NCBI RefSeq assembly: GCF_026410085.1
Contig: NZ_CP112866.1
Location: forward strand, 4,959,001 to 5,023,000
Direction of reading: 5' to 3'
Source: Pseudomonas quebecensis
GTDB lineage: Bacteria; Pseudomonadota; Gammaproteobacteria; Pseudomonadales; Pseudomonadaceae
Length of the DNA: 64,000 nt
Shown: one piece after another, positions 8,838-18,019 of the stretch
Numbering within the stretch: the first letter of the stretch is position 1
Layout: every line of letters begins with the position of its first letter
Notes under the pieces: generated by a model
Databases searched by the model: none
The model's input: the letters and a program-made list of their open reading frames with translations, nothing else
What the model was told of the DNA's origin: nothing
Translations under genes and position numbers: made by a program

Positions 8838-10499
8838 TTAGTGGAACAGGACAGCCGTCTTCTGCAGGGTTACCCACACACCCCACGCCAACGGTATACC
8901 CACCACCAGCCAGGCGGCGATCGCCATTGGCTTGCTGGCGGCGGATGCTTTCCACTCCAGCACGGTGCTGGCATCGGCACCCTTGTCATGGCCCAGCGCC
9001 TGCTCGGCGGCCAGTTCCGCGTCGGTCATGAAGTACTTGTCGGCCACCGGGCGCACCAGCAGGTTGCAGATGAAACCCAGCACCAGCAGGCCGGCGAGGA
9101 TGTACAAGGTGATGTCATAGGCCGCAGCGCGTTCAACGCCGATGCTCAGTTGATATTCACGCAAGTAGTTCACCAGCACCGGGCCCAATACGCCCGCCGC
9201 CGCCCAGGCCGTCAGCAGTCGACCGTGGATCGCACCGACCATCTGGGTACCGAACAGGTCGGCCAGGTACGCCGGCACGGTCGCAAAACCACCGCCGTAC
9301 ATCGACAGGATGATGCAGAACGCGGCCACGAACAGCGCCACATTGCCCAGGTGCCCCAGGTTCGGGATCAACGCGTACAGGGCAAAGCCCAGGGCGAAGA
9401 ACACGAAGTAGGTATTTTTACGCCCCAGGTAGTCGGAGAACGACGCCCAGAAGAACCGGCCACCGATGTTGAACAGACTCAACAGACCGGTGAAGCCTGC
9501 GGCAATCGCTGCGATCGAGGCCAGTTGCCCGGCATCCAGTTGGCCGAACGGTACGTCCACGCCCAGCAGCTTGCCGCCGAACACTTCCTGCAACAGCGGC
9601 GACGCCATGCCCAGAATGCCGATACCGGCCGAGACGTTCAGGCACAGCACCAGCCATACCAGACGGAATTGCGGGGTTTTCCACGCCACGTTCACGTGTA
9701 CGTGACGGTGGGTGATCATCGCATTGCTGGCTTTTTTCGCCGGTGCGGTCCAGCCCTCAGGCTTCCAGCCGGTCGGCGGAACGCGATAGGACAGCGCGCC
9801 ACCGATCATGAACACGAAGTAGATCGCAGCCATCACCAGAAAGCTCTGCCACACGCCGACGCTGGTCGGCGAGGCGAAATGGCCCATCAGCGCCGCGGCC
9901 AGCGGTGCACCCACCATCGCGCCGCCGCCGAAACCCATGATCGCCATGCCGGTGGCCATGCCGCGCTTGTCCGGGAACCACTTGATCAGGGTCGACACGG
10001 GCGAGATGTACCCCAAGCCCAAGCCGATACCGCCGATCACGCCGGAGCCGATCCACATCAGCCAGATCTGGTGGGTATAGATCCCCAGCGCCGAGATCAG
10101 CAGGCCGCCGCACCAGCACAATGCCGATACAACGCCGGCCTTGCGCGGCCCGGCGTGTTCCAGCCAGCCGCCCCAGATCGCCGCCGAGCAGCCCAGGAAG
10201 ATGAAGAACAGGGTGTAGATCCAGCCCAGCATCGAGATAGGCCAGTCACATTGGGACGAGAAAACTTGTGCGATGAAGCTCATGTCCGGCGCGCAGGCAA
10301 CCGGAGCGGTGATCCCCAGCGCCTTGGACAACGGCAACCAGAACACCGAGAAGCCATAGGCCATACCGATGCACAAGTGGATGGCCAGGGCGGCCGGTGG
10401 GACCAGCCAGCGGTTGAACCCGGGCTTGGCGATGATGCGTTCCTTGGACAGGAACGCTGGCTGTGCGGCTGTAGAAGCGGCCGCCGTGCGAGTGCTCAT
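8838..10499 (-). CDS. MFS transporter, oxalate/formate antiporter (OFA) family
   Basis: 553 residues with about 12 hydrophobic segments. Typical OFA features: IHLCIGMAYGFSVFWLPLSKALG in TM1, GIGLGLGYISPVSTLIKWFPDKRGMATGMAIMGFG between TM4 and TM5, and FNIGGRFFWASFSDYLGRKNTYF at the loop before TM8. Inner membrane. OFA members move small carboxylates (oxalate, formate, pyruvate); the substrate here cannot be read from sequence. Relative to short OFA proteins it has a Cys-containing extracellular insert (PVACAPDMSFIAQVFSSQCDW) after TM1 and a long central linker. The upstream spacer to asmA holds its promoter. Confidence 0.88.
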   Translation of the reverse strand: MSTRTAAASTAAQPAFLSKERIIAKPGFNRWLVPPAALAIHLCIGMAYGFSVFWLPLSKALGITAPVACAPDMSFIAQVFSSQCDWPISMLGWIYTLFFIFLGCSAAIWGGWLEHAGPRKAGVVSALCWCGGLLISALGIYTHQIWLMWIGSGVIGGIGLGLGYISPVSTLIKWFPDKRGMATGMAIMGFGGGAMVGAPLAAALMGHFASPTSVGVWQSFLVMAAIYFVFMIGGALSYRVPPTGWKPEGWTAPAKKASNAMITHRHVHVNVAWKTPQFRLVWLVLCLNVSAGIGILGMASPLLQEVFGGKLLGVDVPFGQLDAGQLASIAAIAAGFTGLLSLFNIGGRFFWASFSDYLGRKNTYFVFFALGFALYALIPNLGHLGNVALFVAAFCIILSMYGGGFATVPAYLADLFGTQMVGAIHGRLLTAWAAAGVLGPVLVNYLREYQLSIGVERAAAYDITLYILAGLLVLGFICNLLVRPVADKYFMTDAELAAEQALGHDKGADASTVLEWKASAASKPMAIAAWLVVGIPLAWGVWVTLQKTAVLFH

Positions 10500-10824
10500 T
10501 GGTGTTTCCCCCAGTTATTGGTATGCGTCCGTCAGGCGCGCTTCCCCCCGGCCTTGCACGCAAAGCGTGGCCGTTTTTTTGAGCGAAACTCCATTTTGGC
10601 GCGACGATAGGTCGCAGAAGGCGGACGAACGCGCAGAGATTAGCATCTACAAACGCGAAAAAAACCAAAATGCCATCACCTTTTTAAGGAATTTCAGTTT
10701 GTTTGACGCCAAAAACCTGTTCTCGCCCCCCATGGATACAATGTAACGATCGGTGAACTGACGCAGGCCGTCGGGCGTTATACTCTGCGGCTAATTTTTG
10801 AAATCGACATACAAGGACTCGCCC
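10500..10824. promoter_or_regulatory. Divergent promoter region between the MFS gene and asmA
   Basis: 325 bases without a gene, AT-rich at 10640-10720. On the plus strand TATACT (10779-10784) is a plausible -10 for asmA-mutY-yggX; no convincing -35 at proper spacing was found. An AAGGA site (10813-10817) precedes the asmA ATG. Nothing else recognised. Confidence 0.35.
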
Positions 10825-13044
10825 ATGAAAGCGTTCGGCAAAATCCTGGGTCTGGTACTTCTCGGGCTGTTGCTGATCATTGTGGCTCTCGGCTTTGCCT
10901 TGACCCACCTCTTCGATCCCAACGACTACAAAGATGAGATCCGCCAGATTGCCCGCGACAAGGCCCACATCGAGCTGACGCTCAATGGCGACATCGGCTG
11001 GAGCCTGTTCCCCTGGCTGGGCCTGGAACTGCACGAAGCCAGCGTGGCGACCCTGACCAATCCGACCCAACCGTTCGCCGACCTGCAGATGCTCGGCCTG
11101 TCGGTACGCGTGCTGCCGCTGCTGCGCCGTGAAGTGCAAATGAGCGATGTGCGTGTCGAAGGCCTGAACCTGCGCCTGAACCGCGACAAGCAGGGTCACG
11201 GCAACTGGGAAGACATCGGCAAGAACGTCCCTGACGCCTCCGAAGCGACCGCCAGCGCGCCCACACCGGCGCAGCCAGCCGCCGAGGTCAAACCGGAGAA
11301 GCCGGCCCAGCCCATCCGCTTGGACATCGACAGCCTGACCATCAACAACGCACGCGTCGAATACAACGACGAACAGACCGGCAAGCAGTTCAGCGCCGAA
11401 AGCATTCAGTTGAGCGCCGGCGCCATTCATGAAGGCGCGAGCATTCCGGTCAAGCTCACTGCGTTCTTCGGCAGTAACCAGCCGGTGATGCGCCTCAAGA
11501 CCGAACTGACCGGCAATCTGCGCATCCAGCGTGCGCTCAAGCGCTACCAGTTCGAAGACATGCGCATCAGCGGCGAAGCCACGGGCGAACCGCTGCAAGG
11601 CAAGACCGTAAGCTTTTCCACCCAAGGCCAGTTGCTGGTGGACCAGGCGGCCAACATCGCCGAATGGACCAACCTTAAGCTCTCGGCCAACCAATTGCGT
11701 GCCCTGGGCGAGCTGAAGGTCAACGACCTGGACAAGACCCCGCAACTCAACGGCGCTTTGTCGATCGCTCAGTTCGACCTGGCCAAGTTCCTCGACAGCG
11801 TGGGCAACCCGCTGCCGCCGATGGCCGAGGGCAGCCTGAGCAAAGTCGAACTGGTCAGCCGTCTCAAAGGCACGCCGACCAGCCTCGCCCTGGAAGATTT
11901 GAACCTGAAACTCGACGGCAGCACCTTCACCGGTCGCGTGGCGGTGGATGACTTCGCCAGGCAGTCGCTGCGCGTTCAACTCAAGGGCGACACGTTCAAC
12001 GCCGACAATTACCTGCCCGCCAAGTCCGAATCCGCCAAGGGTGCCAGCGCCGCACGCCAGGCCGAAGTCCAGAACAGCGAGGCCGGCGCGATGGCCGCCG
12101 GCGGCACCACGCCGCTGCCGGAGGCGCCGACCAAAGGCGCCTGGAGCACCGACAAGCTGCTGCCGCTGACGCGCCTGCGCACGCTCGACGTGAATGCAGA
12201 CCTCGCGTTCGGCCAATTGACCTTGAGCAAACTGCCGATCCAGAACGCGGTGCTCAAAGCATCCGGCGTCGATGGCCAGCTCAAGCTCGACACCCTGAGC
12301 GGCGGGCTCTACAACGGCACCTTCCAGGCAAACGGCAATCTGGATGTGCGCCAGGACATCCCGGTGCTCGCGCTGCAAACCCGCATCAAACAAGTCCCCG
12401 TCGAACGCATCCTGCAGGCCCAGGGGCAGACGCCGCCGGTCAAAGGCCAAGTGACGCTGGACAGCAACCTCAGCGGCCGTGGCAACAGCCAGAAAGCCCT
12501 GATCGACAGCCTTAACGGCACCGCCAGCTTCGTAATCAACAACGGCGTGCTGCTCAACGCCAACCTTGAACAGCAACTGTGCACCGGCATCGCCCTGCTC
12601 AACCGCAAGACCTTGAGCGGCGAGCAACGCGGAAAGGACACGCCATTCCAGGAGCTGAGGGGCAACCTGACGTTCCGTAACGGCGTGGCCAACAACCCGG
12701 ACCTGAAAGTGCGCATCCCCGGCCTGACGGTCAACGGCAACGGTGACGTGGACCTGCGCGTGCTGGGCATGGATTACCGGGTTGGCATCATTGTCGAGGG
12801 CGACCAGCGCGAAGTGCCCGACCCGGCCTGCGAAGTGGGTGCCAACTTCCAGGGTATCGAAGTGCCGTTGCGTTGCCGCGGCCCGCTGGAGCTGGGCGCC
12901 AAAGCCTGCCGCCTGGACAAGGACGGCCTCGGCCAGGTTGCCGTCAAGGCCGCCGGCAACCGCCTCAACGAGAAGCTCGAAGAGAAACTCGACAAGGTCA
13001 ACCCGCAACTCAAAGACGCGCTCAAAGGCCTGTTCAAACGATGA
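10825..13044 (+). CDS. asmA: AsmA family protein
   Basis: 739 residues from ATG 10825, which has AAGGA eight bases upstream; an in-frame TTG at 10798 is less likely. One N-terminal membrane anchor (ILGLVLLGLLLIIVALGFALTHL) is followed by the AsmA N-terminal domain (FDPNDYKDEIRQIARDKAH, LTLNGDIGWSLFPWLGLEL), a Pro/Ala/Glu linker and the C-terminal AsmA_2 region (FVINNGVLLNANLEQQLCTGIALLNRKTL). These proteins sit in the inner membrane with a long beta-rich periplasmic groove and are linked to lipid transport between membranes. The stop overlaps the mutY start (ATGA). Confidence 0.92.
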   Translation: MKAFGKILGLVLLGLLLIIVALGFALTHLFDPNDYKDEIRQIARDKAHIELTLNGDIGWSLFPWLGLELHEASVATLTNPTQPFADLQMLGLSVRVLPLLRREVQMSDVRVEGLNLRLNRDKQGHGNWEDIGKNVPDASEATASAPTPAQPAAEVKPEKPAQPIRLDIDSLTINNARVEYNDEQTGKQFSAESIQLSAGAIHEGASIPVKLTAFFGSNQPVMRLKTELTGNLRIQRALKRYQFEDMRISGEATGEPLQGKTVSFSTQGQLLVDQAANIAEWTNLKLSANQLRALGELKVNDLDKTPQLNGALSIAQFDLAKFLDSVGNPLPPMAEGSLSKVELVSRLKGTPTSLALEDLNLKLDGSTFTGRVAVDDFARQSLRVQLKGDTFNADNYLPAKSESAKGASAARQAEVQNSEAGAMAAGGTTPLPEAPTKGAWSTDKLLPLTRLRTLDVNADLAFGQLTLSKLPIQNAVLKASGVDGQLKLDTLSGGLYNGTFQANGNLDVRQDIPVLALQTRIKQVPVERILQAQGQTPPVKGQVTLDSNLSGRGNSQKALIDSLNGTASFVINNGVLLNANLEQQLCTGIALLNRKTLSGEQRGKDTPFQELRGNLTFRNGVANNPDLKVRIPGLTVNGNGDVDLRVLGMDYRVGIIVEGDQREVPDPACEVGANFQGIEVPLRCRGPLELGAKACRLDKDGLGQVAVKAAGNRLNEKLEEKLDKVNPQLKDALKGLFKR

Positions 13045-14108
13045 GAAACGAGCAGTTTTCAACGGCGGTGCTGGATTGGTACGACCGCCACGGTCGCCAT
13101 GACCTGCCCTGGCAACAGGGCATCACACCCTACCGGGTGTGGGTTTCGGAGATCATGTTGCAGCAGACCCAGGTGAGCACCGTGCTCAACTACTTCGACC
13201 GGTTCATGGCCTCGCTGCCGACGGTCCAAGCCCTGGCCGCCGCACCGGAAGACGAAGTGCTGCACCTGTGGACGGGCCTGGGTTACTACACCCGCGCACG
13301 CAACCTGCAAAAGACCGCGAAGATTGTGGTCGCCGAGTACGGCGGCGAGTTTCCGCGGGATGTGGAAAAACTCACCGAGCTGCCCGGTATCGGCCTGTCC
13401 ACCGCCGGCGCGATCGCCAGCCTGAGCATGGGCCTGCGCGCACCGATCCTCGACGGTAACGTCAAGCGCGTACTGGCACGATTTACCGCGCAGGAAGGCT
13501 ATCCAGGCGAGCCCAAGGTAGCCAAGCAACTGTGGGCCACCGCCGAGCGATTCACACCTCATGACCGGGTCAACGCCTATACCCAGGCGATGATGGACAT
13601 GGGCGCAACCCTGTGCACCCGCAGCAGACCCAGTTGCCTGTTGTGCCCGCTGGAAACGAGCTGCGAGGCCCATAGGCTAGGCCTGGAAACGCGCTACCCG
13701 ATTCCCAAGCCACGCAAGAGCATTCCGCAGAAGCGCACGCTCATGCCGATGCTGGCCAATGCCGAGGGCGCGATTCTGCTTTACCGCCGCCCGTCCACCG
13801 GTTTGTGGGGCGGCCTGTGGAGCCTGCCGGAACTGGACGACCTGCAGGACCTGGAACACCTCGCCCACCAGCATGCGCTCAAGCTGGGCAGGCAACAGGC
13901 ACTGCCGGGGCTGATCCACACCTTCAGCCACTTCCAGTTGGCCATCGAACCGCTGCTGGTCCGTGTGCAGGAATCGGCCCATCACGTGGCCGAGGCCGAC
14001 TGGCTCTGGTATAACCTCGCCACCCCGCCGCGCCTGGGCCTTGCCGCCCCGGTGAAAAAACTGCTCAAACGCGCGGCCGATGTATTGAACGCAGGAGAGT
14101 CGTCATGA
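13041..14108 (+). CDS. mutY: A/G-specific adenine glycosylase MutY
   Basis: 355 residues. Start ATG 13041 overlaps the asmA stop. Helix-hairpin-helix [15 protein letters not shown] with catalytic Asp in [11 protein letters not shown]; the catalytic Glu lies in [10 protein letters not shown]. The 4Fe-4S cysteines follow C-X6-C-X2-C-X5-C ([17 protein letters not shown]). A C-terminal Nudix-like domain recognises 8-oxoG ([32 protein letters not shown]). Removes adenine mispaired with 8-oxoguanine. Coupled by ATGA to yggX, another oxidative-stress gene. Confidence 0.97.
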   Translation: MRNEQFSTAVLDWYDRHGRHDLPWQQGITPYRVWVSEIMLQQTQVSTVLNYFDRFMASLPTVQALAAAPEDEVLHLWTGLGYYTRARNLQKTAKIVVAEYGGEFPRDVEKLTELPGIGLSTAGAIASLSMGLRAPILDGNVKRVLARFTAQEGYPGEPKVAKQLWATAERFTPHDRVNAYTQAMMDMGATLCTRSRPSCLLCPLETSCEAHRLGLETRYPIPKPRKSIPQKRTLMPMLANAEGAILLYRRPSTGLWGGLWSLPELDDLQDLEHLAHQHALKLGRQQALPGLIHTFSHFQLAIEPLLVRVQESAHHVAEADWLWYNLATPPRLGLAAPVKKLLKRAADVLNAGESS

Positions 14109-14377
14109 CCCGCACCATCATGTGCCGCAAGTACCACGAAGAATTGCCTGCCCTGGAACGCGCGCCGTTTCCCGGCGCCAAGGGCCAGGACATTTTCGAC
14201 AACGTCTCCGCCAAAGCCTGGGCCGACTGGCAAAAACACCAGACCCTGCTGATCAACGAAAAACGCCTGAACATGATGAACGCCGAAGACCGCAAATACC
14301 TGCAGGGCGAAATGGACAAGTTCTTTTCCGGCGAGGATTACGCCAAGGCCGACGGCTACGTACCACCTGCTCAATAA
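14105..14377 (+). CDS. yggX: Fe(2+)-trafficking / oxidative damage protection protein YggX
   Basis: 90 residues, full length. Conserved start [23 protein letters not shown] with the single Cys, then [20 protein letters not shown] and the C-terminal DGYVPP. In enterobacteria YggX protects iron-sulfur proteins and influences iron availability. The overlap with mutY suggests joint expression with the iron-sulfur glycosylase. Confidence 0.96.
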   Translation: MTRTIMCRKYHEELPALERAPFPGAKGQDIFDNVSAKAWADWQKHQTLLINEKRLNMMNAEDRKYLQGEMDKFFSGEDYAKADGYVPPAQ

Positions 14378-14441
14378 CTGATCAAAAACCGGGGTCGGAA
14401 CGTAAGCGACGGTAATAATTAAATATTTTTTGAAAACTTGC

Positions 14442-14470
14442 TTGACGCCCCCCTGAAAAACCCGTTTAAT
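14442..14470 (+). promoter_or_regulatory. Sigma-70 promoter of tRNA-Phe
   Basis: -35 TTGACG (14442-14447), exactly 17-base spacer, -10 TTTAAT (14465-14470), then a GC-rich GCGCCCC discriminator of the kind found at stringently controlled stable-RNA promoters. The tRNA begins 11 bases downstream. Confidence 0.75.
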
Positions 14471-14480
14471 GCGCCCCGTT

Positions 14481-14556
14481 GCCCAGATAGCTCAGTCGGT
14501 AGAGCAGGGGATTGAAAATCCCCGTGTCGGCGGTTCGATTCCGTCTCTGGGCACCA
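14481..14556 (+). tRNA. tRNA-Phe (GAA)
   Basis: 76 nucleotides with encoded CCA. Acceptor GCCCAGA pairs with TCTGGGC; D-arm holds AGCTCAGTCGGTAGAGC; anticodon stem GGGGA/TCCCC around loop TTGAAAA with anticodon GAA at 14514-14516; T-loop GGTTCGATTCC. Own promoter upstream and terminator downstream. Confidence 0.97.
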
Positions 14557-14601
14557 CTCATTAGTTTCAGGTGGTGCACATATCATCTGAAACACATAAG
14601 A

Positions 14602-14625
14602 AACCCGCCTGGTGCGGGTTTTTTA
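14602..14625 (+). terminator. Rho-independent terminator after tRNA-Phe
   Basis: Stem AACCCGC (14602-14608) and GCGGGTT (14614-14620), loop CTGGT, followed directly by a T-run to 14625. Confidence 0.88.
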
Positions 14626-14724
14626 TTGCCTGGGATTTGACGCCCCCAGGCCTGTTCTCGAAGCAATGAACCGCTCTATTAGCCCCATTCCTTCGAGGCT
14701 TTCCCGCAAGACAAAAAACTCACC

Positions 14725-16332
14725 TCACTCCAGCAAAAACACCATCAGCGGATTGTCATTCAATCGCCCATTGAACGCCGGAGCCAGATGCTCCAACGGC
14801 GTCTGCTTCAACAACGCGGTTTCCTTGCGCGCGACGATCACCCATACCGGGCGCGGTAACGCTGCCAGGCGCTGCACTTGATCACGACCGACGAACAGCG
14901 GCTGTTCATCGTGATCCAGGTTCATCATGTAGCGCACCGCCCAGGTGTCCCGCGCCAGATTGACAAACACCAACGGCCCCGGCTGCGTGGCACGCAGGGC
15001 CTCGACCTGGCCGACAAACTGCCGCGTATCGAATTGCAGGTCCTTGGCCGGCTCCACCACGCTTACCAGCATCAGCCATTGCCCCAGCAGCGCTATCAAA
15101 CTGAGCCACACCAAGCGCAGCGGCCGACGCCAGGCGATCAGCGCGGCCACCTGCAGCACCAGCAGCGAACCAATCAACAGCGGCAACGAGATGTCAGGCC
15201 AGTAACCGTGTTTCTCCCATGCATGCCGACACACAAACACCGCGACCACGCACAACGACGGCAAAGCCGCGACAAGCACTTCGTAGCAGCGGCGCACGCC
15301 AGTCAGCCAGCCTTGCGCCTGGAGCAGCCCATAGGCGGCGACAGCGGCGAACATCGGCACCATGGGCAGGATGTAATAAGCCCGCTTGAAATGCGGCACC
15401 GACAACCCGATCAGGATCATCAAACCGCAGGCTCCCAGTCGCACCATGAGCTGCATGTCATCATTTACCCAACGCTCAGACCAGCGATGACGCAACGCAA
15501 ACAACGCTGCCAGCGCCAGGGGCACTACCGGAAAGTAGCGGTACAAACTCAGTTGGAAGTAGAAATAGAACGGCTCGCCGCTTTCATCCAGGCGCCCGCC
15601 CACTTGCATCCTGAATACCTCGGCGGCAAACCCCTCGCCCCCGCTGAACCGCGCGAGCCTCATCAGCAGCAGCCAGCACGCCGCCAGCAAAATCAGTCCG
15701 ATGATGCCGTGGATCAGTACCTGCCTGACCCGCTCGCCCGGTTTGCCCAGCGCCCAATACACGCACACCACACCGCACACCTCGATCAACCCCAGCGGCC
15801 CGCGTATGGCAAAGCCCAGCACGAATAGCGGGAAGACCGCCAGTTGCCTGAATCGAGAACCCAAGCGCTCCCCCGTGTGCAGCAGATAGAAACTACCTAC
15901 ACAGAGCAACGCCACCATCTGATCCAGACACACCGAACGGGACTTTTCGAGCAATTGCGTGGTGAGCAGTGTCAACAGCACGCTGAGCAGCGCCCACTGA
16001 CGACTCGAAGGGGCCAGCAAGCGATACATCAGCGCTACGACACCGGCGGAAGCCAGCGCCGTGGGCAGCACGTTGGCCAGATGATTGGGCGCACCGAACA
16101 GGCGGGCAAACAGGTAGCTGAAGAACGTCGCGGTGCCGGGGTAGTCCGCGTAGGGCTGGCCGTACGTGGTGGGAAAAAGACTGGCGCCGTGGCGATACAT
16201 TTCTTGCAGGAACAGCGCCCAGCGCCCGTCAAATCCCTGCGGCTGCTGGTCCCAGATGCCCAGCGTAAACAGCATCAGGGCGAACAGAAAAATGCCCAGG
16301 GACTCCAGGCGAAAGCGGTTGCGGTGATCCAT
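14725..16332 (-). CDS. ArnT-like membrane glycosyltransferase (GT-C fold)
   Basis: 535 residues, about 12 membrane segments. The N-terminus has the first periplasmic loop (WDQQPQGFDGRWALFLQEMYRHG) and the GQPYADYPGTATFFSYLF region of ArnT/PMT-like enzymes that use polyprenyl-phosphate sugars. The C-terminal periplasmic domain (FDTRQFVGQVEALRATQPGPLVFVN) is soluble. Probably transfers a lipid-linked sugar in the inner membrane; acceptor and sugar are unknown. No arn operon genes adjoin it. It shares its strand with the following transporter, 87 bases away. Confidence 0.78.
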   Translation of the reverse strand: MDHRNRFRLESLGIFLFALMLFTLGIWDQQPQGFDGRWALFLQEMYRHGASLFPTTYGQPYADYPGTATFFSYLFARLFGAPNHLANVLPTALASAGVVALMYRLLAPSSRQWALLSVLLTLLTTQLLEKSRSVCLDQMVALLCVGSFYLLHTGERLGSRFRQLAVFPLFVLGFAIRGPLGLIEVCGVVCVYWALGKPGERVRQVLIHGIIGLILLAACWLLLMRLARFSGGEGFAAEVFRMQVGGRLDESGEPFYFYFQLSLYRYFPVVPLALAALFALRHRWSERWVNDDMQLMVRLGACGLMILIGLSVPHFKRAYYILPMVPMFAAVAAYGLLQAQGWLTGVRRCYEVLVAALPSLCVVAVFVCRHAWEKHGYWPDISLPLLIGSLLVLQVAALIAWRRPLRLVWLSLIALLGQWLMLVSVVEPAKDLQFDTRQFVGQVEALRATQPGPLVFVNLARDTWAVRYMMNLDHDEQPLFVGRDQVQRLAALPRPVWVIVARKETALLKQTPLEHLAPAFNGRLNDNPLMVFLLE

Positions 16333-16419
16333 CGATTGACCTGCCAGGTAGAAAGCGCCGACCTATGGTGCCGGTCGCCCTGCTGAATAACGCCTGAACA
16401 ACCCTCAATCTTTCACCCT

Positions 16420-17385
16420 TCAGCGCCCGCCACGCCATACCAGTGCGGGCACCAGGCGCACGTAGATTAATTCGCCGACCAGCTCCACCAGGGTTTGCAG
16501 GATGACAGCCGTCGCGGCCAGCCCACGCACCTCCTCGGGCAATGCCAACGCCAGCGGCAGCACCACCAGCGAATTGCGCGTCGACGCGCTGAACGTCACC
16601 GCCCGCGCGGGCGCACTCGGCAACGCGAACAGCCGCGCGGCCAAGGCGCCCGTCAGCGGCGCCAGCAACAGGAAACCTACATAGACCGGAATGACCGGCA
16701 GCAACAGGCTGAAATCGCGCACTACCGACGTGATCTGCGAACCGATCACCACAAACAGCACCAGCGCCATCGTCGGCACCGGCAGCCAGGCCCAAGCCGC
16801 GTTCCAAGCGCCGACGAGTGCCGACCTACGCGCCACAAACGTGGTCGCCACCGCCGCCACCATCGGCACCACAATCAGCAGCACAAACGCCTGCACAAAC
16901 GGCTGCGCGTCAATCACCACGCCGGATTGCGCCCCCAGCATCAGCCCCAAGTACAGCGGCAACAGCAGCAACTGCAGCAAAAGCAGCACCGGCGTCGCCG
17001 CGAGCATCAACCGCGAATCGCCCTTACCGATATGGGTAAACACCACCACGTAATCAATGCACGGCGTCAGCAACACCAGCAACGCCCCCACCAGCAGCGC
17101 CGGACGCTCCGCCAAGCCAAGGGTCAGCCCCCACACCAGCAAGGGCACCAGGATGAAATTAGCCAGCAGCAAGGCCGCCATGAAGCGCTTGCGGCTCAAG
17201 CCTTCGCGCAGGTCCATAAACGGAATTTGCAGGAACATCGCGTACATCAGCACCGCGATGGCCGGTGTGATCCACACACCCAGGCCGTGCCCCCACGAAG
17301 GCGCAAGCAGGCCGAAGCCGACAGCCAGCAGGACGGTGACGAAGTAGATAGGGATTTGGTGATGTTCGAGGGTGTCGCGGGTCAT
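16420..17385 (-). CDS. Bile acid:sodium symporter / arsenic-resistance (ACR3-like) family transporter
   Basis: 321 residues, about 10 membrane helices. Pattern YFVTVLLAVGFGLLAPSWG, FLQIPFMDLREG, LLTPCIDYVVVFTHIGKGD and a final LPLALALPEEVR segment match the BASS superfamily branch often annotated as arsenic resistance protein in Pseudomonas. The Cys in TPCIDY corresponds to the conserved Cys of ACR3 arsenite carriers, but no arsR or arsC is nearby, so arsenite export is uncertain. Inner membrane. Confidence 0.75.
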   Translation of the reverse strand: MTRDTLEHHQIPIYFVTVLLAVGFGLLAPSWGHGLGVWITPAIAVLMYAMFLQIPFMDLREGLSRKRFMAALLLANFILVPLLVWGLTLGLAERPALLVGALLVLLTPCIDYVVVFTHIGKGDSRLMLAATPVLLLLQLLLLPLYLGLMLGAQSGVVIDAQPFVQAFVLLIVVPMVAAVATTFVARRSALVGAWNAAWAWLPVPTMALVLFVVIGSQITSVVRDFSLLLPVIPVYVGFLLLAPLTGALAARLFALPSAPARAVTFSASTRNSLVVLPLALALPEEVRGLAATAVILQTLVELVGELIYVRLVPALVWRGGR

Positions 17386-17561
17386 GGAAACGCCCTGGTG
17401 GAACGCAAAGGCGCAAGCCTAAGCATCTACTGGCGTGATTACCAGGCGAGCGGCTGGAACGGCGAGAACATGCCAGCCAATTAATGGCAGATACCCTTGG
17501 GATTTGCGCCAACCTGCGCTTCAATACCTGACCCAGATCCTGACCCCAAGGACGTGAGCCC

Positions 17562-17975
17562 ATGGCCTCGCCGAACAAGCAGCAAAAACGTGCCCACCGG
17601 GCCAAGGCCAAGGCCAAACAGAACCGCACCCAGCGCGCGGTCGCGACTAAGCCGGATGCGTTCGCCGGCGATGACAGCCGTATCGATTTGGAGTCGGTGG
17701 ATTTAACAGAGCTGTTCGTGGAGATGCGCGTTGCCAGCGAGATCAGTCAGCAAGCGCTATGCGCGGCATTCCTGGCCCACCCGCTGCTCGCGCTGGTACT
17801 TGAGCAGGAAGGCGAAGAAGAAGCTACCGACTTTATCCTGGCGGCACTGATCGAGTACCGGCAGTGGGCCACGGACAGCGATGATGAAGCCGCCGCACTG
17901 GCGTGGATCGAATCGCCGCAGTTTCAAGCGGACTACATTGCCGCCTCCCAAGCCCTTACCAACTCGCAAGACTGA
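17562..17975 (+). CDS. Conserved hypothetical protein
   Basis: 137 residues. Lys/Arg-rich N-terminus (SPNKQQKRAHRAKAKAKQNRTQR) then an acidic helical body (EQEGEEEATDFILAALIEYRQWATDSDDE). An AAGGA site precedes ATG 17562. No signal peptide or membrane segment. The basic head suggests nucleic-acid or ribosome contact, but this is inference; I do not recognise the family beyond resembling a Pseudomonas-specific protein. Confidence 0.65.
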   Translation: MASPNKQQKRAHRAKAKAKQNRTQRAVATKPDAFAGDDSRIDLESVDLTELFVEMRVASEISQQALCAAFLAHPLLALVLEQEGEEEATDFILAALIEYRQWATDSDDEAAALAWIESPQFQADYIAASQALTNSQD

Positions 17976-17982
17976 CAAAAAA

Positions 17983-18004
17983 TGGGAGGGGCTTGCCCCC
18001 TCCC
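17983..18004. repeat. REP-like extragenic palindrome
   Basis: TGGGAGGGG (17983-17991), CTTG, then a complementary CCCCTCCCA. This matches the GGGAGGGGGCTTGC-type REP sequences dispersed through P. fluorescens genomes. It lies between convergent genes and could double as a bidirectional terminator. Confidence 0.75.
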
Positions 18005-18019
18005 ACAGTGGAATGGCGG

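Noticed and set aside
8790..10610. Long plus-strand open frame opposite the MFS gene; similar frames at 813-2300 (minus) and 14878-15828 (plus).
   Set aside because: High-GC codon bias leaves antisense frames open. The opposite frames carry clear conserved families.
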